DNA of 64,000 nucleotides from Aselliscus stoliczkanus (lineage: Eukaryota; Chordata; Mammalia; Chiroptera; Hipposideridae), in assembly GCA_033961575.1 (NCBI GenBank), contig CM066728.1, forward strand, positions 31,682,352-31,746,351. Direction: 5' to 3'. This document shows positions 46,256 through 57,239 of this stretch, one piece after another (positions within the stretch are counted from its first letter, which is position 1; every line of letters starts with the position of its first letter). The notes below the pieces were generated by a model that had not been told where the DNA came from, did no database searches, and was given only the letters and a program-made list of their open reading frames with translations. The position numbers and the translations under genes were made by a program.

Positions 46256-46660
46256 TTCAACAGTATCACAGAGTTTTTAGAGGGAGAGGCCTAGGTTCAA
46301 ATCCTGGTCCTGCCACTTAATGACCACGTGTCCTTGAACAAGTCACTTACAACACTAGCTCTTTTGATCTCGTGCAAACTAGAAACAGGTGCCCCTCTGG
46401 GCAGATGAAATCTTAGGAAGGCTGGATACCTCACTTGGGGCCCACTCACTCCTGTGACGGAGCACCTCCTGCAGTAAGCAATCCATACAACTGTACACAG
46501 TGGCTCTATTACTTCAAACTTCTGCGATTTCATTTCCTCTTTGTATATTGCAGGAAATGAGTATATCTACCTCATGGGGCTGTTCGGAGGATTAAATTGC
46601 TATAGAATACAAAGTGTTTAGTATAGCGTTTGGCACATTTTAAACTTGCTGCAAATATTT
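46256..46660 (+). repeat. MIR SINE, sense, split by about 170 nt of other DNA
   Basis: The 5' part (46270-46345) carries GGCCTAGGTTCAAATCCTGGTCCTGCCACTTAATGACC and CTTGAACAAGTCACTTAC. The 3' part (from about 46522) carries ATTTCATTTCCTCTTTG, CTACCTCATGGGGCTGTTCGGAGG and TAGCGTTTGGCACATTTT. The 46348-46520 segment between them is not MIR and contains GGGCCCACTCACTCCTGTGACGG; its origin is unknown. Confidence 0.75.
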
Positions 46661-46694
46661 ACTATTACAGCACTTTTATATGTCTCAATCTCTC

Positions 46695-47045
46695 AGATTT
46701 TAGGGCAGAGTTTACCAAACTATGGTCCACAGGCCAAATCCAGCCTCCCACCTGTTTCTGTTCAGCCTGAGAGGGAAGGATTGTTTTTATATATTTAAAT
46801 GGTTGGGGGGAAAAAAATCACAAGAACAATATTTTATGACCCATGAAACTCATATGAAATGCACATCGCATTGTCCATGAGTAAAGTTTTATTGGAACAC
46901 AGCTACTCTCAGTCATGTATGTATTGTCTATGGCTGCTTTCACGACACAGCAGCGGAGCTGAGAAGTAGCATCAGAGATGGTTCGGCCCATGAAGCCCAA
47001 AATATTTTCTCTCTGGTCCTTTGCAGGAAGGGTGCGCCAGTCTCT
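46695..47045 (+). mobile_element. hAT-Charlie-type non-autonomous element
   Basis: It starts GCAGAGTTTACCAAACTATGGTCCACAGGCC and contains AAGTTTTATTGGAACACAGC, a TATTGTCTATGGCTGCTTTC block, GTAGCATCAGAGATGGTTCGGCCC and AAATATTTTCTCTCTGGTCC. It ends GTGCGCCAGTCTCTG, matching the usual GCCGACCCCTG end imperfectly. This is a well known mammalian hAT MITE, with no coding capacity. A central AT-rich insertion (46779-46850) departs from the usual pattern. Confidence 0.82.
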
Positions 47046-48594
47046 GTTTAAATGCCAGAAGGTGCTCTTCAATCGTTCCTCAGGATTAGTATTAAATCAA
47101 AATGATTTCTGAAATTCTCGAGCACCAGTGAACATCAAGCCGTTGAAAGAGAGGCATTCTTATTCTTTCCAAGTATTTTGCAGTCTCTTTCAAAACACTG
47201 TCACTTCTTTTCATGGGTGATGACAACGTGCTTAACATTAATTCTCCTCTAATATACAGAAACTGTGGCAGCACAGTGCTGTGTGGGAGCCAGAGCAAAC
47301 ACACGCCTATAGGGGCTGCCCTAAGTGTTCCTACATGTTACACAGGTTCAGGTTGGAGACATTGTATGTGGACACAAGCCAAGCCATCTTTGGCTGTCAC
47401 CTGATGTCAACAGATCTACAAGCAAAGCACACAATTCAATAGATCATCGAGATGTTTTATGTTTCTGATGCCAAAAATCCAGATATTTGGAAACATCTGG
47501 ATAATTGATTACATTTTTCACTTTTCATCTGGAGTTGGCAGTCAGCCTTTTTCAGCTAATGAGAACAGCCAAATATTAGCTGTGTTCTAAATACTAACAT
47601 TGGGGTGGGAGAGGGGGAGAATTCCACCTTCTCACCAGCTTTTCCAAGATAAGCTTCCTGCTTCTACTTCTTCCTTTTTTACACATGCACTGTTTGCTTT
47701 GCTTCTCACCTCCTTTCTTTATCTTTTTTTTTGGGGCTTGACTATTATTCTCTTTAGCACAGTCTCCACAGTAAAACTTTTAAAGAGTATCCTCTTCTTT
47801 CCAGTTCCCTTTGTCTAGAAAAGTAAAATGATTGGCTTCATATTAATTGAAATTAAAACCCAATGTTTTAAGCCTCCGATGGTGTAAATGGCTTCCTAGT
47901 TGTTGGACGGCCACTTGCCATACAACTGTCCTGATGGCTTCCATGGCAGAATTCAAGGGAAAGGTCACGGGGACAGCTTTTGATTTACCTATTCATACTT
48001 TCTTTGTTATTTTCAATTGATTTTAAACAGTCTGTTCAATGTTAGAAGTGTAGGCAAAAGCCCTATGATATAATACAGACTTCTCTGGGCCACTTATTTA
48101 CAATTATGGCAATTACACCCTTTCCTTGACTTCAGCTATTTCGGGAGGCATGGTTATGGTCTGTGCTGGTCCACGATCTTCTTTTGTAATAACATGGACC
48201 GTGCCAAGACAAACTCACTCCTCTCCCTGCTCCCCTAAATTCTTGATTGATGCTCTGCCTTTATGAAGTCTTGCTGTGAACACAGTATTTAATCCATGAC
48301 GCTCCTGTCAGGATGTCTTTTGCACATTCCCAGGGAGGGCTTTTTCTTCTCCAAACAACACTGTAGGGTTAGCTGTAGCCCCAGATCATATAAACGGGGA
48401 TAGCAGCTGCAAAACTGTGAATTTTATTGTCTTTGGTCCTAAGCTGCTGACTTCATATTTAAAAAGAAAGAGTTCCAAAAAGAAAAGAGAAAATATCTTG
48501 ATTTTAAAATAATCATTGCATGATTCCTGAAGGTAGTGAGCTATGCTATGTTCATATAAACACTTGGTTTCCCTTTTGCCTAAAGATCACTACA
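47046..48594. other. Unique sequence, nothing recognised
   Basis: About 1.5 kb without clear repeats or exon signals. Frames at 47092-47304, 47213-47404 and 47600-47818 are domain-free. Confidence 0.35.
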
Positions 48595-48596
48595 TA

Positions 48597-48645
<49 letters not shown>
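48595..48645. repeat. (CA)n microsatellite
   Basis: A CA run of about 22 units with TA and GC interruptions at its ends. Confidence 0.96.
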
Positions 48646-48950
48646 CTTTTCCCCAAATCCCTTACAAATAAAGAGGAAAAAATTATGAGTCCAATACTAG
48701 ATTGGTCAACCTAACTTTAATGCAAGCCAAGATCTTATAATTATTAAAAACAAAACTCCTAGAAGAACGTCAGTAGTGATGATCAAATAGCAACCAATAT
48801 GGTCATGTGACAGGAAAATCATGCGAGACCAATTTAACTCGCAGGTAAAATTATATTACAAAGTATATCATTACAAAAATATTTCTGTGTAGTTAAATTG
48901 TCTTAATGTCTGAGGAACAAGCCAGGATGACAGTGATTTTTAATTTAATT
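48646..48950. other. Unique AT-rich sequence
   Basis: No gene or confident repeat is visible; the A-rich texture around 48720-48880 might be L1-derived. Confidence 0.3.
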
Positions 48951-49391
48951 AAGAATATTCCGGGGCCGGCCGAGTGGCGCATTGGTTAAGCGCTGGTTTT
49001 GGGATGCCAGCGGCCCCGGTTCGGATCCCACATGAGGGTCAGTGACACTGCCCTCTACAGCTAACAACAGCTCCACCTGGAGCTTGGCTGTGCGAGCCCT
49101 GGTGACAGAGTAGGCTGCAGCTCCTGCTGCAGTGGGCTGCCATAGGCTACAGTGAGTGGCCCGCAGCCAGCGTGAGCGGCTGGCAGCCAAGCGTGAGCTG
49201 CCAATAGCCGCGGTGAGCGACATCCAGAGGCCAGCGACCGATCTGCCTCATCCGGGAAGAGCGCAATGACGATACCAATAGTGAAGCAACATCCTCCGCA
49301 ACTAAACTGAAGAACAAGAAGACAGCAACTTGTCTGTTCCCCTTCCCCGATTCCCCAACGCTGTTCCCCTCCGCCAATTCCCCAATAAAAA

Positions 49392-49424
<33 letters not shown>

Positions 49425-49433
49425 GAATATTCC
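48951..49433 (+). mobile_element. Family B SINE, long form, youngest-looking copy
   Basis: A perfect 11-nt TSD AAGAATATTCC lies at 48951-48961 and 49423-49433. The insert has an A box GGCCGAGTGG at 48968-48977 and a B box GGTTCGGATCC at 49018-49028. GACACTGCCCTCTACAGC is followed by the AACAGCTCCACCTGGAGC block and four roughly 20-nt imperfect tandem units at 49149-49229 built around GTGAGCGGC. Then come CGATCTGCCTCATCCGG, GAGCGCAATGACGATACC, CCTCCGCAACTAAACTG and CTTGTCTGTTCCCC, AATAAA at 49384-49389 and about 26 uninterrupted A. Confidence 0.96.
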
Positions 49434-49889
49434 TCTATAACAAACTATTCTATGGAATACACACTTTTTCGGGTCCCTGCCAGAAAGCTTATATTCCCAA
49501 CCCTTAGACATCATTTTGTCCTTTATGTCACAAAAAGTTAAAAGTTAAGGAAAAGAGCCAAGATCATCTGAGCTCTTCTACTAAGGTATCCCTTAAGAAG
49601 GCATCACTCAGCTTTCCTTCCCACGAACACTTTCAACACCCGGCCACATGCTCCACTCAATTCAGTCCCTCGGAGGAAGACATGAAGGGCATCTCACTCT
49701 TTTCCTTTCTGGTTTTGAACTTACTGCCCTCTTCATTGACTGATTCAAAGAGACTGGGAAGTTGTTTGTTCCTGAAACTTCTGCTAAGAAAGGAATGTCT
49801 ACAAGTTCATTGATTTCTAGAAGTTTTTGAGATCATATATCCATCTCATTCTCAGAATCCTCCAATAAGCTTCCTATCCCACTCTGAAT
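49434..49889. other. Unique sequence, nothing recognised
   Basis: No gene or clear repeat is visible. Confidence 0.35.
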
Positions 49890-50164
49890 GAAATTCTGAA
49901 TTGTTTTCTAGGAAGACCTACAAAACCTACACATCCCCCTAGGACTTCACACCCTGCCTGTTCCTGCCCCTTGTCTGCTTTGTACCTGTCTTTCCTGTGT
50001 TTCTACATATGTATGTGTCAAGCTCATCCTGCCAAAGGGCCCCTGTATCTGCTCTTTCCTGGGACAGGCTGCCACCCTGTCCTGCCATAGCTCACTCAGA
50101 TCATTCAGGTGTTTACTTAAGGTCAAACCACCAAAAAGACTTTGCTGACCCCTCTGCAGGCGGA
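49890..50164 (+). repeat. L2 LINE fragment, sense
   Basis: GAAGACCTACAAAACCTACAC, CCTAGGACTTCACACCCTGCC, CCTGGGACAGGCTGCCACCC and CATTCAGGTGTTTACTTAAGG match the L2 series (the usual TGGAACGCTCTTCCCC and TTCAGGTCTCAGCTCAAATG blocks). Confidence 0.72.
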
Positions 50165-51016
50165 GTAATGGATCTTATAGATGCCCAGATTCCTAATTCC
50201 TGAAACCTGTGAATGCATTACCTTACATGGCAAAAGAGGCCGTGCAGGTATGAGTAAGGTAAGAATCTTGAGATGGAAGACTTTCCTGTATTACCAGGGC
50301 AGGCCCAATGTAATCACAGGGGGCCTTAAAAGAGGGTACGTGTTGGTATCAAACTAGCCCCTGTACACAGAGGGCAAGGAGAGACCAAAGAAAGAGGCAG
50401 GTCACTCCACATTGGTGGTGACAGGGTTAATAAGCCTGGAAACTTACATACAAGACTTATCTTGGCAAGATGAGTGGATCTCCCCATCCACACACCGGAG
50501 CCTTAAAAGTTTATATAAAGGCCTTAAGTGAGTTCAGTTACATGCACCGCCCAGATGGTCTCTCAACAAAAATGCTCTCTCAAGGCCACGTCCTTGAAAA
50601 TGGCTCCCACTGTAGGAACAGTGGGCAGAACACACATTCCAAGGGCAAGAGAAGAGGTGCAGAGCCTCCGATTGCCCAGGTCCAGCTCGCAGGTCAACCA
50701 GCAGCCACGTCCTCTCGATGACCTCCTCCAACAGTAAATAAGAGCCAGAGAGAAGTTTGCCGATATGAGGCTGCTGATTTTGAAGATGGAGGAAGGAAGC
50801 CAAGGAATGAAGCAACTTCCAGAAGCTGGAAAAAGCCAGGAAACAGATTCTCCCCTAGAACCTCCAGAAGGAAAGTAGCCCTGCTAATACCTTGATTTTG
50901 GCCCAGTGAGTCTCATTTTGGAATTTTCACCCTCAGAAGAGTAAGATAATAAAATATGTTGCTTCAAGCCACTAAGCTCATGGTAATTTGTTACCACAGC
51001 CACAGAAAACTTACAT
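50165..51016 (+). repeat. MLT1-like MaLR LTR, sense, interrupted
   Basis: The 5' part carries CCTGTGAATGCATTACCTTACATGGC, AAGAATCTTGAGATGGAAG and CCCAATGTAATCACAGGGG. The 3' part carries GAAGCTGGAAAAAGCCAGG, TTCTCCCCTAGAACC, TGCTTCAAGCCACTAAGC and GTAATTTGTTACCACAGCC. These are the MLT1-type LTR blocks in order. Between about 50402 and 50735 lies sequence I cannot fit to MLT1 (see findings). No internal viral genes are present. Confidence 0.8.
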
Positions 51017-51300
51017 GATTTATATACACAGCCCATATAAACTAACTTCTCCTGACTCCCCACTGGGTTGCTTTCAGCCCCTTACTCTGCTTTATTTTAA
51101 TTCAACGCATTTGCCACTATTGAAAATTATATTACTTTCTCATCTGTGTCCTTTTCTATCTCCTGCAACTGCATGTAAGTTTCATGAGTAACTTACTTTG
51201 CTTTGTTCACCTCTGGATCTCGCATAAATACAAGATTACCTGGAGAGAGTAGGTTCCCAATGCATCTTTGTTAAATAGATAAATGAATGAATGAGTAAAC
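51017..51300 (+). repeat. L2 LINE 3' end, sense, decayed
   Basis: AACTGCATGTAAGTTTCATGAG, TTGCTTTGTTCACCTCTGG, a GAGAGTAGGTTCCCAATGC block and AAATAGATAAATGAATGAATG are the L2 terminal series, adjoining the MLT1-like LTR. Confidence 0.75.
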
Positions 51301-52094
51301 TAGTACTTACTAAAACCGGATCTACCTGAAACATAATTTGGATGCTTGTGGAGTGTGTGTGTACAGTTGTCAGAGTGGAGTTGAAGGAGTATTAAATACT
51401 AGTAGTGGTGGAAGCAGTGGAATTGTGGAATTTGACCTATTTCTGTGATGGAGCAATGGCCCTGATGGATAATAGTCAAAATACATCAACATATCAAGAA
51501 GGCTTTTGGTTAGTCCCCATATGAAAATGTCCTCTGTATGTAAGTTCAGAATTGTTCTGGATTATGTTGTTACTACCATTTAGATAACACCTTCAAATGA
51601 AAGCTTCTGCCCATAGGGTAGTGACCAATAGTTCAGTGTCTATGGATTGCATACTTTGAAGAGTTTCCCCAAAATTATATGACTAAAGAAGTCAATGAAG
51701 TTGTGATCAAAGTTGTAAAGAAAAATTAATCCCAGAAAAATTTAGGTCAGTATTTAAGCCCTCAATTTGTAAATTAAAAGATGGTTCCCATATGGAAAAA
51801 GAATAAAGAAAAAAGAGAACTAAAAAATCTGAGGATTTAATTGGTTTCAAAAATAGACCTTAAAGGAGTTATGGGCCCAATTAGTAAATTGGATTTCAGT
51901 TGACATTTCTGTTTCCTGTGTGATGGTGTATTTATTTAACTACCTTCAGACTTTCCTTCTACTTGGGAAATAACAATTTCCTTTAAAATATTGACGATCT
52001 TTCAAAGACAGAAAAAGATAATCTGTAACTTTCTTCAGTTTTATGCGCATTGTGTCACTGTTCTGGCCACCTGAAATGAATCCTGGTGCCATCA
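51301..52094. other. Unique sequence, nothing recognised
   Basis: No gene, RNA or firm repeat is visible. The segment 51370-51800 is complex and repeat-free; an old retrocopy cannot be excluded. Confidence 0.35.
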
Positions 52095-52340
52095 GTCAAC
52101 TGAACCTGCTTCATTCACTCATTGCCCTGTGCTGGGCAGTGTGTTCAGTGCTAGGGATTCAGAAGTGAACAGCATAGGCCCTGCTTTTAAGGGTCTCACA
52201 AATAAAACAATAACAGTACAGTGTGATACAAATCAACCACAGAGTGTCGCCCAACCCTGGGACAGTGAGAGGAAGAAGGGGGTAGTGGGAAGGCTTTTCC
52301 CAAGAATTAGGAAGTAGGAGCTATGCTGGAGAGGGCATGG
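52095..52340 (-). repeat. Antisense L2 fragment
   Basis: TTCATTCACTCATTGCCC, GGGCAGTGTGTTCAGTGCTAGGG, AAGTGAACAGCATAGGCCC and GAAGGCTTTTCCCAAG follow reversed L2. Confidence 0.75.
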
Positions 52341-52434
52341 GGGTGAGGAGGTGGGGAAAGGGTTGCTGTGGGGAGATATTTTGGGAAAGCTGGGAACCCT
52401 GGACCTCCTGGCACAACACTCTTCAACTGATACT

Positions 52435-53155
52435 TTTGATTTTTTTTCTCTACTTGTGATATATGGGGTTGTATTGTATTCTTTTCAAATGATCTGTGTT
52501 AATACACGAGTATATATAGGTACAGTTCATTCACTTTACGTGTTGTTAGCATTTTATAGCATCTCAATAGGCCACATTTTATTTATCCTTTTCCCTATTT
52601 ACAGACATTTAAACTGTTTCAATTATTTTGTTTGCTTTTGCTATTAGAAAAATGCTGCTGTAAACATTCTTGCCACTCCTTATGCACATGTGTGAGAGAT
52701 TTTATAGGCCAATATATCTAGAATTGGAAATGCTAAGTTTTAGCATATGTAAAAAGTCAAACTTACTGGCTATTTCCAGAATGTTTTCAAAAATGACAGT
52801 ACCAACTCATCCTCTCCCCATTGGTATATGGTTTGCCAACAACTTCTTTTTATTCCAATGAGTGATAAATGGCATCTCATTTTTCTTTCAATTTGTATAA
52901 CTTTGGTCATTGGTGAAGCTGAATTTTTTTCACATACTTGTAACTCTTTTTGAACTTTTTTGATAATGTTTGCTTATGACTTTTACAGATTTTCTACCTG
53001 TTTTTTCTTTTTCTTATTGATTTACAGACATTTTAAAAAACTATATTCTGGATGTCAATCCAATCTTCACATATGCTACAAACTCCTTCTCCTAGTCGGT
53101 TTTAACTTTTAAATGTTTCACTTTACTTTACTATGATCTATACATTTTATTTAGC
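52435..53155 (-). repeat. Antisense L1M fragment
   Basis: TTTCAAATGATCTGTGTTAATACACG, GAAAAATGCTGCTGTAAACATTCTTG, AGAATTGGAAATGCTAAG, GGCATCTCATTTTTC, TGGTCATTGGTGAAGC and TATATTCTGGATGTCAATCC are the antisense L1 series (about 700 nt). Heavily mutated. Confidence 0.85.
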
Positions 53156-53661
53156 CTTGCTGTTTGAAATGAGCCTATCTGATAAACTGTATACCCATGA
53201 AAGGTCACTAGGAAACATGTATACATATTGCCTGCTCTCATTGTCAGAGAACTTTGTTAAAGGCTCAAATTATCTTTCTCATAACCAAACTTACTAAGCA
53301 GAAGTGCCTCTCTTGAAAGACTTCTCCTTAATGAAATAAAATGCTGTAGGTTATATACAGTTTTAAATTTCCCCAGAAATGTTTAAACAATGAATCTAAA
53401 GACTAGCTAAAAGAATATTAGATCAGAAACTTCTATAGACCCTCACCCAAAGAAGTAGATACAAGTTTAAATGATATAAAATTTCACCTATAGAATTGGT
53501 AAATAGACACCATAAATTCTCAATTAGTCGCAGTGTAAGCATAAAGCAAATCTACATAAAATTTTAATTTTCAGCCAGTATTTCAAACCTTTTTCTACAT
53601 TGATTCTCTTGCAAGAACTACTAGGAAGATGCAAACATGTGTGGGCAGGTGGACAGAAGGA
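53156..53661. other. Unique AT-rich sequence
   Basis: No gene or firm repeat is visible. Confidence 0.35.
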
Positions 53662-53795
53662 ACGAGTTTTGCTTTATGTCCTTTTTTTTTTTTTTTTTTG
53701 AGGGCAGTGTCACTGGGACCTGAACTGAGGCCGCTGGTTTCCCAAGCCAGCGCTTAACCACTGCGCCACTCGGCCGGCCCACAAGTTTTGCTTTA
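53662..53795 (-). mobile_element. Family B SINE, short form, antisense
   Basis: TSDs ACGAGTTTTGCTTTA (53662-53676) and ACAAGTTTTGCTTTA (53781-53795) differ at one position. On the minus strand the insert reads GGGCCGGCCGAGTGGCGC, a GGGAAACCAGCGGCC arm, GTTCAGGTCCC and GACACTGCCCTC, followed directly by a long A run (T run at 53682-53699 on the plus strand). Confidence 0.95.
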
Positions 53796-54519
53796 ACATA
53801 CAAACCTCTTTTGAAAGTTCTTTTGAAGAGCAAAACACCCAAATGAAAGGAGTGAACTGGTGAGAGAGAGGTAAAGACAGCACAATCCACGAATAGGATC
53901 CTTAGCTCCCTAACCATCAGATAGTGAGGGTCAAGGAAAGCAATGTTAAGTAACTGCACTTACATCTAGAATTGAAGAGCTAGTAAGTAATACATGTGGG
54001 AGGGTTTGAACATGCAGATATCACTGTGTTCTGATCTACTCAATTATGATTTGTATTTAAAACATAAAATAGGTATTATTCGTGGTGAGGTAAAGCTGAG
54101 GAGAGAAGAAGAAAGAAAAGAGGTGCATGGCTGTAAGTTTCTTAACACAACACATTAGACTAACAGCTGGGCAGACTCAACTCCTCAGGGTTTCTACCTG
54201 AGAAATGAATCTGTAATGACCTGCGATGGCCTTTCCTCTGCCACCTTCTAGAAGGTTCTTCTCTGAATACCTCTTTCTCTTTCTTCAGGCTCCCTTTCCT
54301 CAAAATATCTAGCCACCGCAGGGATATAAGCCACTGTAAAAATACACAGCTATTTGATTCTACTTTGAGGGGCTCTCAGGTTGCAAACTATATATAGAGA
54401 GGAGTTGGGGAAGGAGTCTGCCACGGGCCCACAATTGTGGGTCTGTTCTATTGATGTTGGATAAGCTTCTTGGGCAGTCGACTGCATGCCAACCCCGAGC
54501 TGAACCAGCCACTAAGCAC
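53796..54519. other. Unique sequence, nothing recognised
   Basis: No gene or firm repeat is visible. Confidence 0.35.
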
Positions 54520-54680
54520 GTGCAGAGTGGTGGTGCGAGTAGGGCAGCACACCAGCTCTGCAGCTACACAGCCATGGGTTTGAATCCTGGCTCCATCCAT
54601 TCCCCGGGAGTGGCCTGTGAGAGTAGCTAGTGTCTCTGAGGCTGTGCTTTCTTATTTCTGAACCCAGTGTGCACACACCT
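54520..54680 (+). repeat. MIR fragment, sense
   Basis: AGGGCAGCACACCAGCTCTGC, CATGGGTTTGAATCCTGGCTCC and a GTCTCTGAGGCTGTGC block followed by TTTCTTATTTCTGAA follow MIR, with the centre disturbed. Confidence 0.65.
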
Positions 54681-54934
54681 GCCTTTGTGGCGCAGAGAAC
54701 GGATGGTGAATGTTAAGTACCTGTGTGACAGAGGCAGCTCCTGGAATCCAGTTCTAGTCAACGGATGGAGAGCCACGGGATCCATGTTCCAGATGCATCT
54801 TCCATCCTTAGAGGTTGTGTATACACACAGCACAACCATAAGATGGAGGAGGGCTGCCCACTCACATGGGACACCGTGAAAGCAGGAGACAACAGTGTGA
54901 AGCTCCTAAGATTTTAGAGTTTCTTTTTTACTGC

Positions 54935-55075
54935 AGCATCACCTGGGAAGTGGTTAAACATGCAAATTCTCAGGCTCTACCCTTTATCTGCAAACTGAGA
55001 AAATATGGAGATGAAGCCTAGGAATCCATGTTTTAACCAGCCCTCCAGGTGATTCTGAAGTACTCTCAAGTTTGG
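54935..55075 (+). mobile_element. MER5A-like hAT-Charlie fragment
   Basis: GCAGCATCACCTGGGAAGTGG, CATGCAAATTCTCAGGC, GGAATCCATGTTTTAACC, CAGCCCTCCAGGTGATTCTG and CTCAAGTTTGGC are MER5A blocks in order. The left terminus is missing and the right one decayed. A TCTGGCATAGACCATC-type duplication follows at 55072-55100. Confidence 0.88.
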
Positions 55076-55140
55076 CATAGACCATCTGGCATAGACCATC
55101 CTGACTAACACAATCCAACACATAACAAGTATACAAGAAA

Positions 55141-55630
55141 TGGTAGTTATTATTATTTTTAAAGGTTTTATTGGGGGAATTGGGGGAGGAGAACAGCATT
55201 GCAGAATCAGAGAAAGGGAACAGACAATTTGCTGTCCTTTTGTTCTTCAGTCTAGTTGTTTAGTACGTCACTTCACTGGCCCATGTTGGTATCATCATTG
55301 CGTTCTTCCTGGGTGAGGCAGATCGGTTACCAGCCACTGGAGAGCCACTCACAGCGGCTCTTGGCAGCTCATGACAGCTACCGGCTGCTCACCGGCCACT
55401 CACGATATATTACGGCAGCCCACTACAGCAGGGGCTGCAGCCTACACCATCGCCAGGGACTCACAGCAGCCAAGCTCCAGGTCGAGCTGTTGTTTGCCGT
55501 CTTACCTGTAGAGGGCACAGCATCACTGGCCCTCATGTGAGATCTGAACCAGGGCTCTGCTGCTCAGAGCTGGTGTCCCAAGCCAATTCTTAACCAACGC
55601 GCCATTTGGCTGGCCTGGTAGTTATTATTA
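55141..55630 (-). mobile_element. Family B SINE, long form, antisense, with 15-nt TSD
   Basis: A perfect 15-nt TSD TGGTAGTTATTATTA lies at 55141-55155 and 55616-55630. On the minus strand the insert has GCCAGCCAAATGGCGC, CTGCCCTCTACAGG, AACAGCTCGACCTGGAGC, a repeated CTGTGAGTGGC body, GAACGCAATGATGATACC and CTGTTCCC, ending with AATAAA (TTTATT at 55167-55172) followed by CCTTT where sister copies have TCTTT. The frame at 55256-55540 reads through it and is not a gene. Confidence 0.94.
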
Positions 55631-56149
55631 GTAAGTGAAACCACATGCCAAAAACTAGTCAATAAAACTAAGTAAAAACACTCCTGGCTACCTATATTCC
55701 TCACTATAAAATGTGTTGATCATATTTTATAAATGGAATCTGATTTCCAGTTAATATCTGCTCCTTCTTCTATTTGGAAATGAAGTTAGGAGAACTGTTA
55801 AGATGATCAAGAAACCTAGGATGTGGTAATCCTGATGCTAAAGCCAAGTTCATGATAACAATTAAATTGATATGTGAGATTCATTGGTTTGGAAGTTTGG
55901 AAATCAAATCCCCCAATGTATAAATATTTCATAATCAATTATGCAACATAGCTGCAATTATCAAATAGCAAACTGTATAAGAAAAGTTGCAGCTGTGTAG
56001 TGTTTTCAGAATTACATTTGTTTAATTTATACAACAAAGTGTATGGGGGGGGGTGTGTGTGAGAGAGAGAGATAGTAAGGTTGGCTTTCTTTGATAAAAT
56101 ATTTAAATTTAATTATAATGAGATTTATTACAATTTTGCCTTCTCATTT
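55631..56149. other. Unique AT-rich sequence
   Basis: No gene is visible. A G-run, TG and GA microsatellite lies at 56045-56072. Confidence 0.35.
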
Positions 56150-56860
56150 TTTTTTGTTCATTAATGTCTGTTTAGATTTTGAAATTTTGTTTTGGTCCCA
56201 TTCAAGGTTTTAGGTGCTGGAGTCACCAGCCTGTGATCCTCAAACAGAAAAGTGCAGGCTTTACATGCTCAGGCTGAGCCAGGAATATATCATATGATGA
56301 CCTCAGAACAATTTTAAATGCCTAAAATCTTTACATTATGTTGTACAGAGCCCAAGGTTTTATTCCAACACCATAGTGCCCCACTTATCATGCCTAGCCT
56401 CATTAATTTCATATGATAATCCATTTTTCTCTTGAAAGTGCTGCATAACATTTATTTATTTGTCCTAATTAAAGTGAATTAAATTTTATTTGAAGCGGCA
56501 AGCATGGAGCTTTCCTGTAGATCAGCAAAATCAGACCCGGAAATCACTTTTCTGAGGATGCAGCTACTTGACCATTCTTAATGAGCATGCACAAGTGGAA
56601 AAAACAATGAAATTTTCCCCTCAAGCACTTTTTTCCTTTAAGACTTAAAAAACAACTCTGTACTCTTATTTGGAAAGTTTGATGCTAATGGGAATTACAG
56701 TTTTTCTATTTTGTCTGTGCTGAGGAATTTTGTCTTTTATAAAGTACCAGGCAGCCCATTACAGCTGCATTTCCATTACAATTCTCTCAAAGCTTTGGAG
56801 GGAATAGCCAACAAATGAGTGGATTTTTGTAAACTCCTTCCATTCTCTGTTTTGTTATTC
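56150..56860. other. Best candidate for a conserved non-coding block
   Basis: About 700 nt of complex, repeat-free AT-rich sequence with several typical cores: CCTAATTAAAGTGAATTAAATT near 56464, GGCAGCCCATTACAGCTGCATTTCC near 56751, CAATTCTCTCAAAGCTTTGGAGGG near 56779 and GGAGTCACCAGCC near 56218. No frame is coding-like. Function is inferred from texture only. Confidence 0.3.
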
Positions 56861-56959
56861 CTTACAAATTCCCACTTACTCACCTTGGAGGTTCATACCA
56901 TCTGTGGAATCCATCCATCATTCATTTAACAAACATTTGTCCTCTCTTTTACTTCAGTC

Positions 56960-57235
56960 ACTTTTTAATTTTATTTCCCCTGCCCATCCTTCCCTAGAAG
57001 CAGCAGTTATGACATGTTTAATGTATACCTTTTTGTTTGTATTCTTGCAAAATCTGTATCACTGTTCTGTGTGCATGTAATTTCAGTGTTTTCAAATGGC
57101 ATTGTGTTATATATCTAATTTCCTTTCACACTTTCACTCAGCACTATGTTTTAGACACAACTGTATCACCACGTCTGCAGCCAATCTGTTATTTCTAAGT
57201 CTCCTATATTGATAATGGACTCTTTTTCTAGCTAT
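56960..57235 (-). repeat. Antisense L1-type 3' fragment
   Basis: TATACCTTTTTGTTTGTATTCTTGC, TTTCAAATGGCATTGTGTTATATATC, CTTTCACTCAGCACTATGTTTTAGAC and TTATTTCTAAGTCTCC recall the antisense L1 3' segment around the GGGATCATACTA block. Strongly diverged. Confidence 0.5.
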
Positions 57236-57239
57236 TAGG

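Noticed and set aside
48962..49040. A possible tRNA-Leu or tRNA-Ser gene
   Set aside because: Only the A and B boxes are tRNA-like; the variable arm and acceptor stem are not preserved, and the sequence is repeated as a SINE head eight times in the window.
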